The notes: a model not told the origin generated them from the letters alone. A stretch of DNA of 6,623 nt from an uncultured Planctomycetaceae bacterium (GCA_947307005.1 CAMZHY010000217.1:1-6623), one strand, 5' to 3'. Numbered from the stretch's first letter, positions 1 through 5,800 are shown. Made by a program: numbers and translations.

Positions 1-229
1 TCTCTCGCGCGCCGCCGATTAAATAATGTCCGCGGCTTTGCAGGAGGAGATTTCCTTCAGAATCGAAGGAAAGCCCGGAATTGGCGCCGTCGATCTTTTC
101 TTCGACGACGAGCGGAAGGTTTTTAATCGCCGAGAAGGGAACGAAGTCGAGGTCTTCGTCGCCGATCTGTCGTCGCGAGCCTTCGATATGTTGAGTTCGA
201 GGGTATTTGAGCATCTTTGGCGGAGTCAT
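1..229 (-). CDS. RNA ligase family protein, N-terminal 76 residues (runs off left edge)
   Basis: Reading the minus strand from ATG 229 gives 76 codons without a stop up to the window edge. Residues 8-23 (KYPRTQHIEGSRRQIG) are followed by VVEEKIDGAN at 41-50. This contains the nucleotidyltransferase motif I KxDG, with Lys45 as the predicted lysine that receives AMP, and SRGH at 65-68 sits where motif Ia would lie. The family (RNA_ligase, T4 Rnl2/DRB0094-like) joins RNA 5'-phosphate and 3'-OH ends through an enzyme-AMP and an RNA-adenylate intermediate. The start overlaps the stop of the upstream methyltransferase as ATGA, so the two are probably translationally coupled. The later motifs III, IIIa, IV and V lie outside the window, so activity cannot be judged. 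A DNA ligase is less likely because the pre-motif region resembles stand-alone bacterial RNA ligases. I recognise this from memory of the family, not from a search. Confidence 0.82.
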   Translation of the reverse strand, partial: MTPPKMLKYPRTQHIEGSRRQIGDEDLDFVPFSAIKNLPLVVEEKIDGANSGLSFDSEGNLLLQSRGHYLIGGARE

Positions 230-966
230 GACGGTATGGTAACGAGCGCAAAAAGGTGATTGGGAACGTAATCAAAGCGAACGGATCGAATTCCGTTCTC
301 GTTGAATAAATCGGTCAGAATTTCTTCGTTGAACAGATGAATATGCTCCGGATTGTCGTCCGGTTTCGAAGGGACGGAAAGAATGAGACGTCGCCGAGCG
401 AGTCTGAGCGCGGAACGGATCGCCGCGCTCGAATCAGGGATATGTTCAAGGACTTCAAAGAGGGTTACGACGTCGAAGGTTCGGTCGGGGAACGCGTCGG
501 GCTCGATCGCCTGAAGATCGCCGAAGACGGGCGTCAATCGTTGAACGCCGCCGACATGAACCGTTTGGTGCTGTTCGAAGCGATGAGGCGAAAGTTCTAA
601 CGTCGTCACCGGAAGGTATGGGAACTCGGCGAGGCACGACCATAAAAAATTTCCGCGACCGCTTCCGACGTCTAAGAGCGACTCGGGGGCGAGCGCGCGT
701 AAAAAACCGAGGGAACGCCGAATTCGCGGCATTGTCGCAAAAGCCCTTTTGAATTTCTTCAAACGCAATTCGGCGTCCTGCCCGATTTGAATAAGCTCGC
801 CCTTATCGGCGTCGGAAAGGTCTTCCAGCGGCGGCGCCGACAGCCGCGAAGGAATGGACGGCGCCCCCTGAAGTTGGCTTGTCCCGCGGACATAGGCCGC
901 CGCCGGATCGAGATAATAATACTCGGGCGGCTGACGTTCCGCCGTTGAACGTTCTTTGTTTTTCAT
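226..966 (-). CDS. class I SAM-dependent methyltransferase, coupled to RNA ligase
   Basis: A 246-residue Rossmann-fold methyltransferase. Motif I is LLDVGSGRGNFLW (97-109), an acidic residue ends the second strand (Glu124), DVVTLFEVLEHIPD lies at 165-178, and SVPSKPDDNPEHIHLF at 197-212. The first 95 residues form an extension with a YYYLDP patch and a basic helix before the fold. I chose ATG 966 because GAGAA lies about 10 nt upstream. A TTG at 1005 in the same frame would add 13 residues but lacks a visible ribosome site. The substrate is not shown. The Glu171-x-x-Glu174-His175 motif with His208/His210 resembles the metal site of Hen1 RNA 3'-end 2'-O-methyltransferases, but EVLEH is also common in unrelated Methyltransf_11/23 and UbiG-like enzymes. 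The ATGA overlap with the RNA ligase favours an RNA substrate. Enzyme class is secure; the RNA role is inference. Confidence 0.9.
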   Translation of the reverse strand: MKNKERSTAERQPPEYYYLDPAAAYVRGTSQLQGAPSIPSRLSAPPLEDLSDADKGELIQIGQDAELRLKKFKRAFATMPRIRRSLGFLRALAPESLLDVGSGRGNFLWSCLAEFPYLPVTTLELSPHRFEQHQTVHVGGVQRLTPVFGDLQAIEPDAFPDRTFDVVTLFEVLEHIPDSSAAIRSALRLARRRLILSVPSKPDDNPEHIHLFNEEILTDLFNENGIRSVRFDYVPNHLFALVTIPS

Positions 967-1030
967 GATACGCCCGTTCTCTTTCGGTCCAAATACTTTA
1001 TTCAACGACGTCTAAACAAAATCGGGGCTG

Positions 1031-1058
1031 ATTTTCGCAATCTTGTCGCGTTTGTCAA
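1031..1058 (-). promoter_or_regulatory. candidate sigma-70 promoter for the methyltransferase-RNA ligase pair
   Basis: On the minus strand a perfect -35 TTGACA (1058-1053) is followed after 16 nt by GAAAAT (1036-1031), a 4/6 match to the -10 consensus. Transcription would begin near 1023, leaving a leader of about 57 nt before ATG 966. It lies downstream of the glycosyltransferase terminator, so the pair probably forms its own transcription unit. The weak -10 could mean low basal expression or activator dependence. Confidence 0.45.
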
Positions 1059-1095
1059 GTCCAGCGGCGGCTGCGAGTTCTTAAACTTGCAACGT

Positions 1096-1155
1096 AATAA
1101 AAACAAGCGTCCCGAAGAATCGCCAACTGGTTTTGGCGACGTCTCGGGACGAGTG
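1096..1155 (-). terminator. intrinsic terminator after the GT32 glycosyltransferase, possibly bidirectional
   Basis: Two nested perfect arms make a long hairpin. CGTCCCGA (1108-1115) pairs with TCGGGACG (1143-1150), and TCGCCAA (1120-1126) pairs with TTGGCGA (1133-1139), separated by a small internal loop. On the minus strand the hairpin is followed by TGTTTTTATT, a good U-tract. On the plus strand it is followed by GTGTTTTG, so some function in the other direction is possible. It starts about 65 nt after the glycosyltransferase stop and separates that gene from the methyltransferase unit. Confidence 0.8.
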
Positions 1156-1219
1156 TTTTGTTTGAAACGCTGCGACTTGCCGTCGTTGAAATATCAGAAC
1201 GACGCGCCGCGACCGCGGA

Positions 1220-2119
1220 TCAGAGCGTCGCGGGCTGTTCCTCGGCGGGAAGGAGCGCGTTCGTCGGAATTTCAAAGGACGACGGGGTGGCGCCGACGAT
1301 TTGAATCGCCTCCGCGAGTTTGCGATTGTAACGTCTCCTCAAGGATGCCATGACTCCTCGCATTCTGGGCAGACGGTTTTGGGCGTAATTCCATACGCCT
1401 CCCTCTAGTCTCATCGCCGTCGTGACGCCGTCCACCTTCAGCCCCAGTTTGTCGCCAAAGATTCTGCAATATCTCGCCCGACGTCGCGTTTCCAACTTCT
1501 TTTCGGCGGGCGCCCACGAGCCGATGTAATGATGTATGGAATACGTGTTCCTCGTTCGACGCATCTTTCGCGTCGTCAGGTCGATCGGCGCAAAATAATC
1601 CATCGGATAAATCGTCGCCCCGCCGACCGTTTGTAGACGGTTGTTGAAGACGTAGCCGCGACTCCTCATCGCCTCCGTCATAATGGTGAAAATCGCGGGT
1701 GAATCGGGCGAAAACGTCGCGCGCTCAAACTCCTCGACGAGCTCTCTCAGAAGCGGATGACGACTTTCCGCGCCAAACCCCGAACCCGTGTTGACAAACC
1801 CCGTGCTCTCGATCCCCATGTAGGCGTAATGTCGCAGAAGATCGTCCAACGGCTTCACCAACTCGACGTCCGTGTCAAGATAGATCCCGCCGTAGTCGTG
1901 GATGACCTTAAATCGGAAGAAATCGGTAACCAACGACCATTTCTTCGCCTCGCTCGCCTCTTTGACGTACTGATTGCACGTAAGATCCAGATTGCTTTCG
2001 TCCCAGCGCTTAATTTCATAGTCGGGACAAAAACGCTTCCAACTCTCTAAGCACTTCGAAGCAAGTTTGGGAAGAGCGCCGCCGCCAAACCAGAAATAAT
2101 GGATAGTTTTTGGTATCAT
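1220..2119 (-). CDS. GT32-type glycosyltransferase (DXD sugar-binding family)
   Basis: A 299-residue protein that starts MIPKTIHYFWFGGG (1-14), the typical opening of capsule or OCH1-like GT32 enzymes. CLESWKRFCPDYEIKRWDESN follows from residue 23. The core VTDFFRFKVIHDYGGIYLD begins at 64, with the metal/nucleotide-sugar DXD motif Asp82-Thr-Asp84. NTGSGFGA (110-117) and IHHYIGSW (195-202) match later conserved family blocks, and a basic C-terminal tail of about 95 residues follows. It should transfer a hexose from a nucleotide sugar, in the cytosol or at the inner membrane, during surface polysaccharide or glycan assembly. Donor and acceptor cannot be read from sequence, and no signal peptide or membrane segment is visible. 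ATG 2119 is preceded by AAGGAAAGGAAAA (2137-2125), a strong ribosome site. It stands alone, closed off by a terminator, with no other glycan genes in the window. Confidence 0.93.
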   Translation of the reverse strand: MIPKTIHYFWFGGGALPKLASKCLESWKRFCPDYEIKRWDESNLDLTCNQYVKEASEAKKWSLVTDFFRFKVIHDYGGIYLDTDVELVKPLDDLLRHYAYMGIESTGFVNTGSGFGAESRHPLLRELVEEFERATFSPDSPAIFTIMTEAMRSRGYVFNNRLQTVGGATIYPMDYFAPIDLTTRKMRRTRNTYSIHHYIGSWAPAEKKLETRRRARYCRIFGDKLGLKVDGVTTAMRLEGGVWNYAQNRLPRMRGVMASLRRRYNRKLAEAIQIVGATPSSFEIPTNALLPAEEQPATL

Positions 2120-2460
2120 TACAGTTTTCCTTTCCTTACCGCGATCGCGAATGCCTCCGCAACGCGTTCGTTTGACGTCCCGTCCGACCTGAATCAGAAC
2201 AAACGGAAACGCCGTCGATCGTCGCTTTCCTCAAAGGGAGTCTCGCTAAAATACGTCCCGCGTCTTGCCGTCAATCGCCGCGAACGAAGACGCGCGCCGT
2301 TAAAGGAAACTCCTTTATCGGCTCTCGTCGCGGATTATCGCGGAACGGCAAGTCGTAAGAGGGCCTCGAGCAAGCGTCATGCTTTAAAACGCGATTGCAA
2401 AAAATCGCGCTCTCGAAGTCGGACGAATATCCAGAAGCGCGGCGTTTCTTCAACTTAGCA
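2120..2460. other. GC-richer upstream region of the GT32 gene without a convincing gene
   Basis: About 340 bases between the GT32 start and the AT-rich spacer. Only short or composition-driven ORFs are present. On the minus strand a 60-codon frame (TTG 2453 to stop 2271) overlaps by TTGA the end of another stop-to-stop frame (2599-2450). Neither has a clear ribosome site or recognisable domain, and they could be remnants of one decayed gene. Two small perfect hairpins occur: TAAAGGA/TCCTTTA with a 3-nt loop (2301-2317), and CGCGATT/AATCGCG with a 6-nt loop (2390-2409). On the minus strand the second is followed by TTTT, so it could act as a weak terminator for leftward transcripts entering the GT32 leader. 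Confidence 0.5.
2248..2274 (-). promoter_or_regulatory. weak candidate promoter for the GT32 gene
   Basis: On the minus strand TTGACG (2274-2269, 5/6 match to -35) is followed after 15 nt by TATTTT (2253-2248, 4/6 match to -10). The spacer is shorter than ideal. It would give a leader of about 120 nt before ATG 2119. No better promoter was seen in the region. Confidence 0.22.
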
Positions 2461-2897
2461 AACGTCTCGCGCTTTTTATCGGCAGATGGGGAGACTCTTC
2501 GCCAGTCCTTCTTGGTCGCCCCAACGTCTTCCTAGAGAATTTCCATACTCGATTGAGCAGAAACTCAAGGTTGGTTAAACGAGCATAAAGCCCATATTCT
2601 CAACAGTTGATTTTTAACTCCATTCATCTAAAACGCTTAGAATTTATTAGAGAACGATTTAAAGGGTAAGCGAGCAATCAACCCATCAGAAACGGTCGTT
2701 CCCGGCGTAGGACCAACGGCGGTTTAGAAGGTTCCCGATCGGTTTCACAATTGGGATAAAGCCTTCAAAACCTTTTGGCCTAGAGCAGAGAGAATCGCGA
2801 TCCGTCCTTGGGGCGAAATACCGAATTCCTTTTCTTGTTCTCGTTTCCCTTGTCCCGTCCTGGGGCGCAGGGAAGCTCTCCAATGTTAGTCTTTAGT

Positions 2898-2940
2898 TGC
2901 CGTAAATTTTGTTTAAATGCCGTAAATTACCGTATTAATT
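2898..2940. repeat. short AT-rich direct repeats, TGCCGTAAATT
   Basis: TGCCGTAAATT occurs at 2898-2908 and again at 2918-2928, exactly 20 bp apart, about two helical turns. A degenerate third copy, TACCGTATTAATT, begins at 2928, about one more turn along. The copies therefore lie on one face of the helix, as expected for cooperative protein binding, but no known box is recognised. Confidence 0.5.
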
Positions 2941-3036
2941 TAAGAAAAGAATAGAAAAACTAACAGTTCTAGTAAATATGAGTTTTTTAACGGTTATGAC
3001 ACTTCTGATGTTTGTGCTGAAAATATCGAATAAAAG

Positions 3037-3104
3037 GACTCGAATCTGTTTTCGTCTCGCTCGTTGACGTCGCCCTTTGCGCCGTTTAAAAACGAGTTCG
3101 AGTC
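3037..3104. repeat. long-range inverted repeat in the AT-rich spacer
   Basis: GACTCGAA (3037-3044) is the perfect reverse complement of TTCGAGTC (3097-3104). Inside it CTCGTT (3060-3065) is the reverse complement of AACGAG (3091-3096), directly next to the outer 3' arm. An RNA copy could fold into a two-part stem of 14 bp interrupted by a 15-nt bulge. No T-tract follows, so it is not an intrinsic terminator. It could be part of an unrecognised structured RNA or a chance pairing. Confidence 0.35.
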
Positions 3105-3272
3105 GACGAACAAGACGGCGACGCCGATCGAAGAAATGAGCGACGCTACAAAAACTCACTTCTGGCGAATAGGCTATTTGATACGGAGATACAATTATAA
3201 CGATTGTAATGATTATACTTGCAAGAGAATTTGGGGCTAGGAAAATTGTTACGATATTTTCTAGCGAACTCG

Positions 3273-3301
3273 TTGTTGAAAATAAAGAATATAGATAAAA
3301 T
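3273..3301 (+). promoter_or_regulatory. candidate promoter for the sigma factor gene
   Basis: TTGTTG (3273-3278) and TAAAAT (3296-3301, 5/6 match to -10) are separated by 17 nt. Transcription would start near 3308 and leave a leader of about 340 nt before the sigma factor ATG. The -35 matches only in its first three positions, so the call rests on spacing and the -10 box. Confidence 0.4.
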
Positions 3302-3393
3302 GCGCGTTTAGAGGAGACGCTCGTTTTGCATATTCGGGCGATTTCTGATAGCGCCGATTATCGCCGTTTCACGACTTTGAACAGTCGTAGCGA

Positions 3394-3573
3394 ATGAACG
3401 CGTTAGACGGGGAAGGAATCACAGACGTCTTGCGCGTTCCGGGTTTAATCGTTGAGGGAACGGGTCGATCGGTCGATAACGAGAGGATAGGGAGAGTTTC
3501 GCGAACGATTTGTCGTTTTGGGATTATAACTCGAGACTTGGCGCCGCAGGGGGCGCCGGTTCGCGACGTTTGA
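3394..3573 (+). CDS. possible 59-residue leader ORF upstream of the sigma gene
   Basis: ATG 3394 opens a 59-codon frame ending at TGA 3571-3573, 78 nt before the sigma factor start. The product begins MNALDGEGITDVLRVPG and includes GRVSRTICRFGIITRD and a final APQGAPVRDV. I recognise no domain. An in-frame TAG lies one codon before the ATG, which fixes the start, and no clear Shine-Dalgarno sequence precedes it. It uses AGG, AGA and ATA, rare in the neighbouring genes, which counts against coding. A 108-codon frame also lies opposite (3695-3369), so the absence of stops may reflect composition. It could be a leader peptide, a small protein, or non-coding structured leader. Confidence 0.22.
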   Translation: MNALDGEGITDVLRVPGLIVEGTGRSVDNERIGRVSRTICRFGIITRDLAPQGAPVRDV

Positions 3574-3577
3574 AAGA

Positions 3578-3600
3578 CGCTTGCGTAGCGAGCGCGTTTT
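3578..3600 (+). promoter_or_regulatory. terminator-like hairpin in the sigma gene leader
   Basis: CGCTTGCGTAGCGAGCG (3578-3594) can fold into a 6-bp stem with one G-T pair and a 5-nt loop. It is followed by CG and then TTTT (3597-3600). It sits between the possible leader ORF and the sigma factor start, the layout of an attenuator. The T-run is short and no clear anti-terminator was found. A second hairpin, GGCGCC-GCAGGG-GGCGCC, lies just upstream at 3540-3557, and ACGACT/AGTCGT pairs at 3371-3388. Confidence 0.3.
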
Positions 3601-3651
3601 CCAGCGAGTTCCTTATTGTTGGGAGTTCTTCGATCAGGAGCGGGATTTTTT

Positions 3652-5595
3652 ATGACGCGCCATTTTGACGATTTCGAGAAAGACGGAGACTTCAACGCGG
3701 TTTTCGACGCCGACTCGTATGTCGGCGAGTCATGTTACGGCGACGAATACGCGTTTGAAGACGACGAACCGACGTTTGACGAATCGTCGGACGATTTCTC
3801 CGAATCGGAAGACGACGTTTTTTCTTCCTTCGACGAAGCGGAGGCGGGCGACGAGGTCGCGTCGGAATCGGACGTTCAGGGCTTTGACGACGAAGACGAT
3901 GGGGCGTCCGACGATCCTATCCGCATATATTTGATGCAGATGGGCGATGTTCCCATGTTGACGCGCGAAGAAGAATTGAAGGCGGCCTCCGAGATCGAAA
4001 ACGCGCGTCGGCAATATCGTTGCGCCGTGTTAAGCCTTGACTGCGTGATTCGCGATTGCGTCAAATTGCTCGAGAAGGTTCGCGCCGGTCGCGCGCGACT
4101 CGATCGCGTGATCGACGTCGCCGTTTCCGACCTTTCGAGCAAACGTCGGCTTCAGGCGCTTATTCCTCCGGCGATAACGACGCTCCGCAAGATTCTCGCG
4201 CGCAACCGCAGCGACTTTGCCGCGCTTTGTTCCGCCGGGCTTTCTCGTCGAGAACGCTTCGCGTTGCGGCGAAAGACTCAGCTCCGTCGCGCGCGCGCCG
4301 CTCGGATTCTCGACGAACTCGACTTGCGCGCTCAGTCGATTCAGCCTTTTCTAGATCGTTTGATTCGGCGCCAAGAGAAAAACGCCGAGGTTCTTCGCCG
4401 CGGTCGCGAACTTCACGAACTCCTCGCCGACGCGCCTCAAGAGCGCGAGACGACCTCTCGCGACGGACGTTCGTCGTCGCGTCGCGACGGGCGTTCGGTT
4501 TGGGTCGTCGACGAACCTCTTGAACTCGTGATGACCCCTGAAAAAGTCGAATTTCACGATCCTCGACTTGAGGAACGTCGCCGACAGCGGCGACTTCGCG
4601 AAGAGTTTGACGAGGCGCGCCGCTATCTCCGCCGCGAACGAGAACGTTCCAACGAGACGCTGGCGATTCTCTCGCAGAGAATCGCGGACGCCACGCGGAA
4701 ACGCGACGCGTTCAAGTCCGCTCGCCGCGCGTTTTCCGCCGGCAATCTCCGTCTCGTGGTGAGCATCGCGAAACGTTATCGCAACCGCGGTTTGAGTTTC
4801 CTCGATCTGATCCAAGAGGGCAACGCCGGGCTTATGCACGCGGTCGATAAGTTCGAATACCGCCGAGGCTACAAATTTTCGACGTACGCGACGTGGTGGA
4901 TTCGACAGTCGATTTCGAAAGCGCTCGCCGATCAGTGCCGTACGATTCGCGTCCCGAACCATCTGCTCGAGACGATCAAGTCGGTGCGACGCGCGTCGAA
5001 CGAACTTTCTCGCAGCGCTCGAACTTCTCCAACAATCCAAGAGATCGCCGACGCCGCGCATCTTACGGCGTCCGAGGTTCGTTTCGCGCTGAGCGCGGGA
5101 CGTTCGCCGCTTTCCCTTGACCGCCCCCTCGAAGGAAGCGACGAGGCGTTTCTGAGCGACTTCGTCGCGGATTCGCGCGGAAACGACCCGCTTGATCATC
5201 TGAACCGCGCCGCGCTTCGCGAACGTCTCGAAGAAGCGCTCAAAGCGCTCTCTTTCCGCGAACGCGAAATCGTTCGACTGCGCTTTGGACTCGCCGACGG
5301 CTACGTCTATACGCTCGAGGAAGTGGGGCAGATTTTCCGCGTGACTCGCGAGCGCGTGCGTCAAATCGAAGCGAAAGCCGTTCGAAAACTTCAGCATCCC
5401 GTCCGTTCGCGGGCGTTGAGCGGTTTCCTCGACGGAGTCGATCGCGCTCCTCGTTACGATAAGAAGCCCTGCGCGTCGCAAAATCAGGCGCCTCGCGTCG
5501 CGGCGACGCTCCCCCCGACGTCGGTTCCGATCGTCGCGCCGCTTCCCGAGACGACGGGCGGCGGTATTCTTGGCGCGACTTCGTTTGCGCGTTAG
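3652..5595 (+). CDS. primary-like sigma-70 family RNA polymerase sigma factor
   Basis: A 647-residue sigma factor that directs RNA polymerase to promoters. Residues 1-88 are a very acidic, low-complexity tail. Region 1.2 is DPIRIYLMQMGDVPMLTREEEL (88-109). Residues 117-355 form a long Arg-rich, probably helical non-conserved insert containing a repeated RDGRS. Region 2 spans about 356-440, with LDLIQEGNAGLMHAVDKFEY (384-403), YKFSTYATWWIRQSI (407-421) for promoter melting, and DQCRTIRVPNH (427-437) for -10 recognition. Region 3 follows, then region 4.2 YTLEEVGQIFRVTRERVRQ (553-571), the -35-binding helix-turn-helix. A 60-residue Pro/Ala-rich tail extends past region 4. The RTIRVP and TLEEVG signatures are primary (RpoD/SigA) or close group 2 type. 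ATG 3652 is preceded by AGGAG (3636-3640), 11 nt away. A TTG at 3616 is possible but has no ribosome site. Whether this is the sole housekeeping sigma cannot be told. Confidence 0.95.
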   Translation: MTRHFDDFEKDGDFNAVFDADSYVGESCYGDEYAFEDDEPTFDESSDDFSESEDDVFSSFDEAEAGDEVASESDVQGFDDEDDGASDDPIRIYLMQMGDVPMLTREEELKAASEIENARRQYRCAVLSLDCVIRDCVKLLEKVRAGRARLDRVIDVAVSDLSSKRRLQALIPPAITTLRKILARNRSDFAALCSAGLSRRERFALRRKTQLRRARAARILDELDLRAQSIQPFLDRLIRRQEKNAEVLRRGRELHELLADAPQERETTSRDGRSSSRRDGRSVWVVDEPLELVMTPEKVEFHDPRLEERRRQRRLREEFDEARRYLRRERERSNETLAILSQRIADATRKRDAFKSARRAFSAGNLRLVVSIAKRYRNRGLSFLDLIQEGNAGLMHAVDKFEYRRGYKFSTYATWWIRQSISKALADQCRTIRVPNHLLETIKSVRRASNELSRSARTSPTIQEIADAAHLTASEVRFALSAGRSPLSLDRPLEGSDEAFLSDFVADSRGNDPLDHLNRAALRERLEEALKALSFREREIVRLRFGLADGYVYTLEEVGQIFRVTRERVRQIEAKAVRKLQHPVRSRALSGFLDGVDRAPRYDKKPCASQNQAPRVAATLPPTSVPIVAPLPETTGGGILGATSFAR

Positions 5596-5597
5596 CG

Positions 5598-5617
5598 CGG
5601 CGACGATCGCCGTTTTA
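5598..5617 (+). terminator. small hairpin right after the sigma gene, possible first terminator
   Basis: CGGCGA (5598-5603) and TCGCCG (5607-5612) pair around a 3-nt loop and are followed by TTTT. It lies three bases after the stop codon. It is weaker than the next terminator and may only assist it or protect the mRNA 3' end. Confidence 0.35.
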
Positions 5618-5623
5618 CGCATA

Positions 5624-5685
5624 CGCCTCGCGTCGGCGGCTTTCTCAAAAGAGAGCGCGCCGCCCGTCGAGGCGTTTCTTTTTTT
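5624..5685 (+). terminator. strong intrinsic terminator of the sigma factor gene
   Basis: CGCCTCG (5624-5630) pairs with CGAGGCG (5668-5674). GGCGGC (5635-5640) pairs with GCCGCC (5659-5664), and TCTC/GAGA closes an AAAA loop. The hairpin is followed by TTTCTTTTTTT (5675-5685). This isolates the sigma gene from the exbD-kinase unit that starts 50 bp later. Confidence 0.88.
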
Positions 5686-5695
5686 ACGGTTTTTC

Positions 5696-5709
5696 CGACG
5701 ACGTCGTCG
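5696..5709. promoter_or_regulatory. 14-bp perfect palindrome upstream of the exbD promoter
   Basis: CGACGACGTCGTCG is a perfect palindrome centred about 50 bp upstream of the predicted transcription start of exbD, a typical position for an activator-binding site. The sequence is made of simple CGA/TCG units that are frequent in this genome, so chance is a real alternative. Confidence 0.3.
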
Positions 5710-5717
5710 TTCGGTCG

Positions 5718-5745
5718 TCCACAATTGACGATCGTATGGTATAAT
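5718..5745 (+). promoter_or_regulatory. extended -10 promoter of the exbD-kinase unit
   Basis: TGGTATAAT (5737-5745) is a perfect extended -10 element (TGnTATAAT). A -35-like TCCACA (5718-5723, 4/6) lies 16 nt upstream. Extended -10 promoters need little help from a -35 box. Transcription should begin near 5752, about 50 nt before the TTG start of exbD. Confidence 0.75.
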
Positions 5746-5785
5746 GGAGAGAGCGTCCGACGGTTGTGGACGCGCGATATGGATT

Positions 5786-5793
5786 GGAAGGAG
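5786..5793 (+). promoter_or_regulatory. ribosome binding site that fixes the exbD TTG start
   Basis: GGAAGGAG ends 7 nt before TTG 5801, an ideal Shine-Dalgarno spacing. The in-frame ATG at 5744 lies inside the -10 box and before the predicted transcript start, so it cannot be the start from this promoter. Confidence 0.75.
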
Positions 5794-5800
5794 CGGCGTC

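Larger units (their letters stand above)
2461..3272. other. AT-rich divergent intergenic spacer
   Basis: About 800 bases that are clearly richer in A and T than the flanking genes, with stop codons in all frames. I see no tRNA, CRISPR array or complete gene. Inside it are the TGCCGTAAATT direct repeats (2898-2940) and a GC-richer patch with a long-range inverted repeat (3037-3104). A plus-strand frame from 3034 to the stop at 3238 begins with organism-like codons (TCG, ACG, GCG, CCG) but has no start codon with a ribosome site. The composition suggests non-coding or decayed DNA, possibly a former insertion site, between two divergent gene sets. Confidence 0.55.

Noticed and set aside
26..259. 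Plus-strand 77-residue frame at the left edge
   Set aside because: It lies antisense to the RNA ligase start and the end of the methyltransferase, both of which show clear motifs; it has no recognisable domain.
2099..2458. 119-residue basic plus-strand frame
   Set aside because: Starts inside the GT32 gene, is an Arg/Ser/Lys-rich composition product, and lacks a ribosome site.
2728..2796. Peptide KVPDRFHNWDKAFKTFW, reminiscent of IS5-type transposase N-terminal segments
   Set aside because: Only a short match with a stop codon just upstream, no DDE motifs and no terminal inverted repeats seen. Too weak to call a transposase remnant.
3096..3111. GTTCGAGTC resembling a tRNA T-loop
   Set aside because: No matching T-stem, acceptor stem or anticodon arm at the right distances; it is part of a simple inverted repeat.
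2461..3272. CRISPR array or tandem repeat locus in the spacer
   Set aside because: Only one short repeat group of two exact copies; no regular repeat-spacer pattern and no cas genes.
3369..3695. 108-residue minus-strand frame across the sigma leader and start
   Set aside because: Overlaps the sigma start antisense and has no recognised domain. It cannot be separated from composition effects; the plus-strand leader frame opposite is only slightly better supported.
5725..5730. TTGACG as the -35 box of the exbD promoter
   Set aside because: Only 9 nt from the perfect -10 box, too close for sigma-70; the extended -10 element explains the promoter better.
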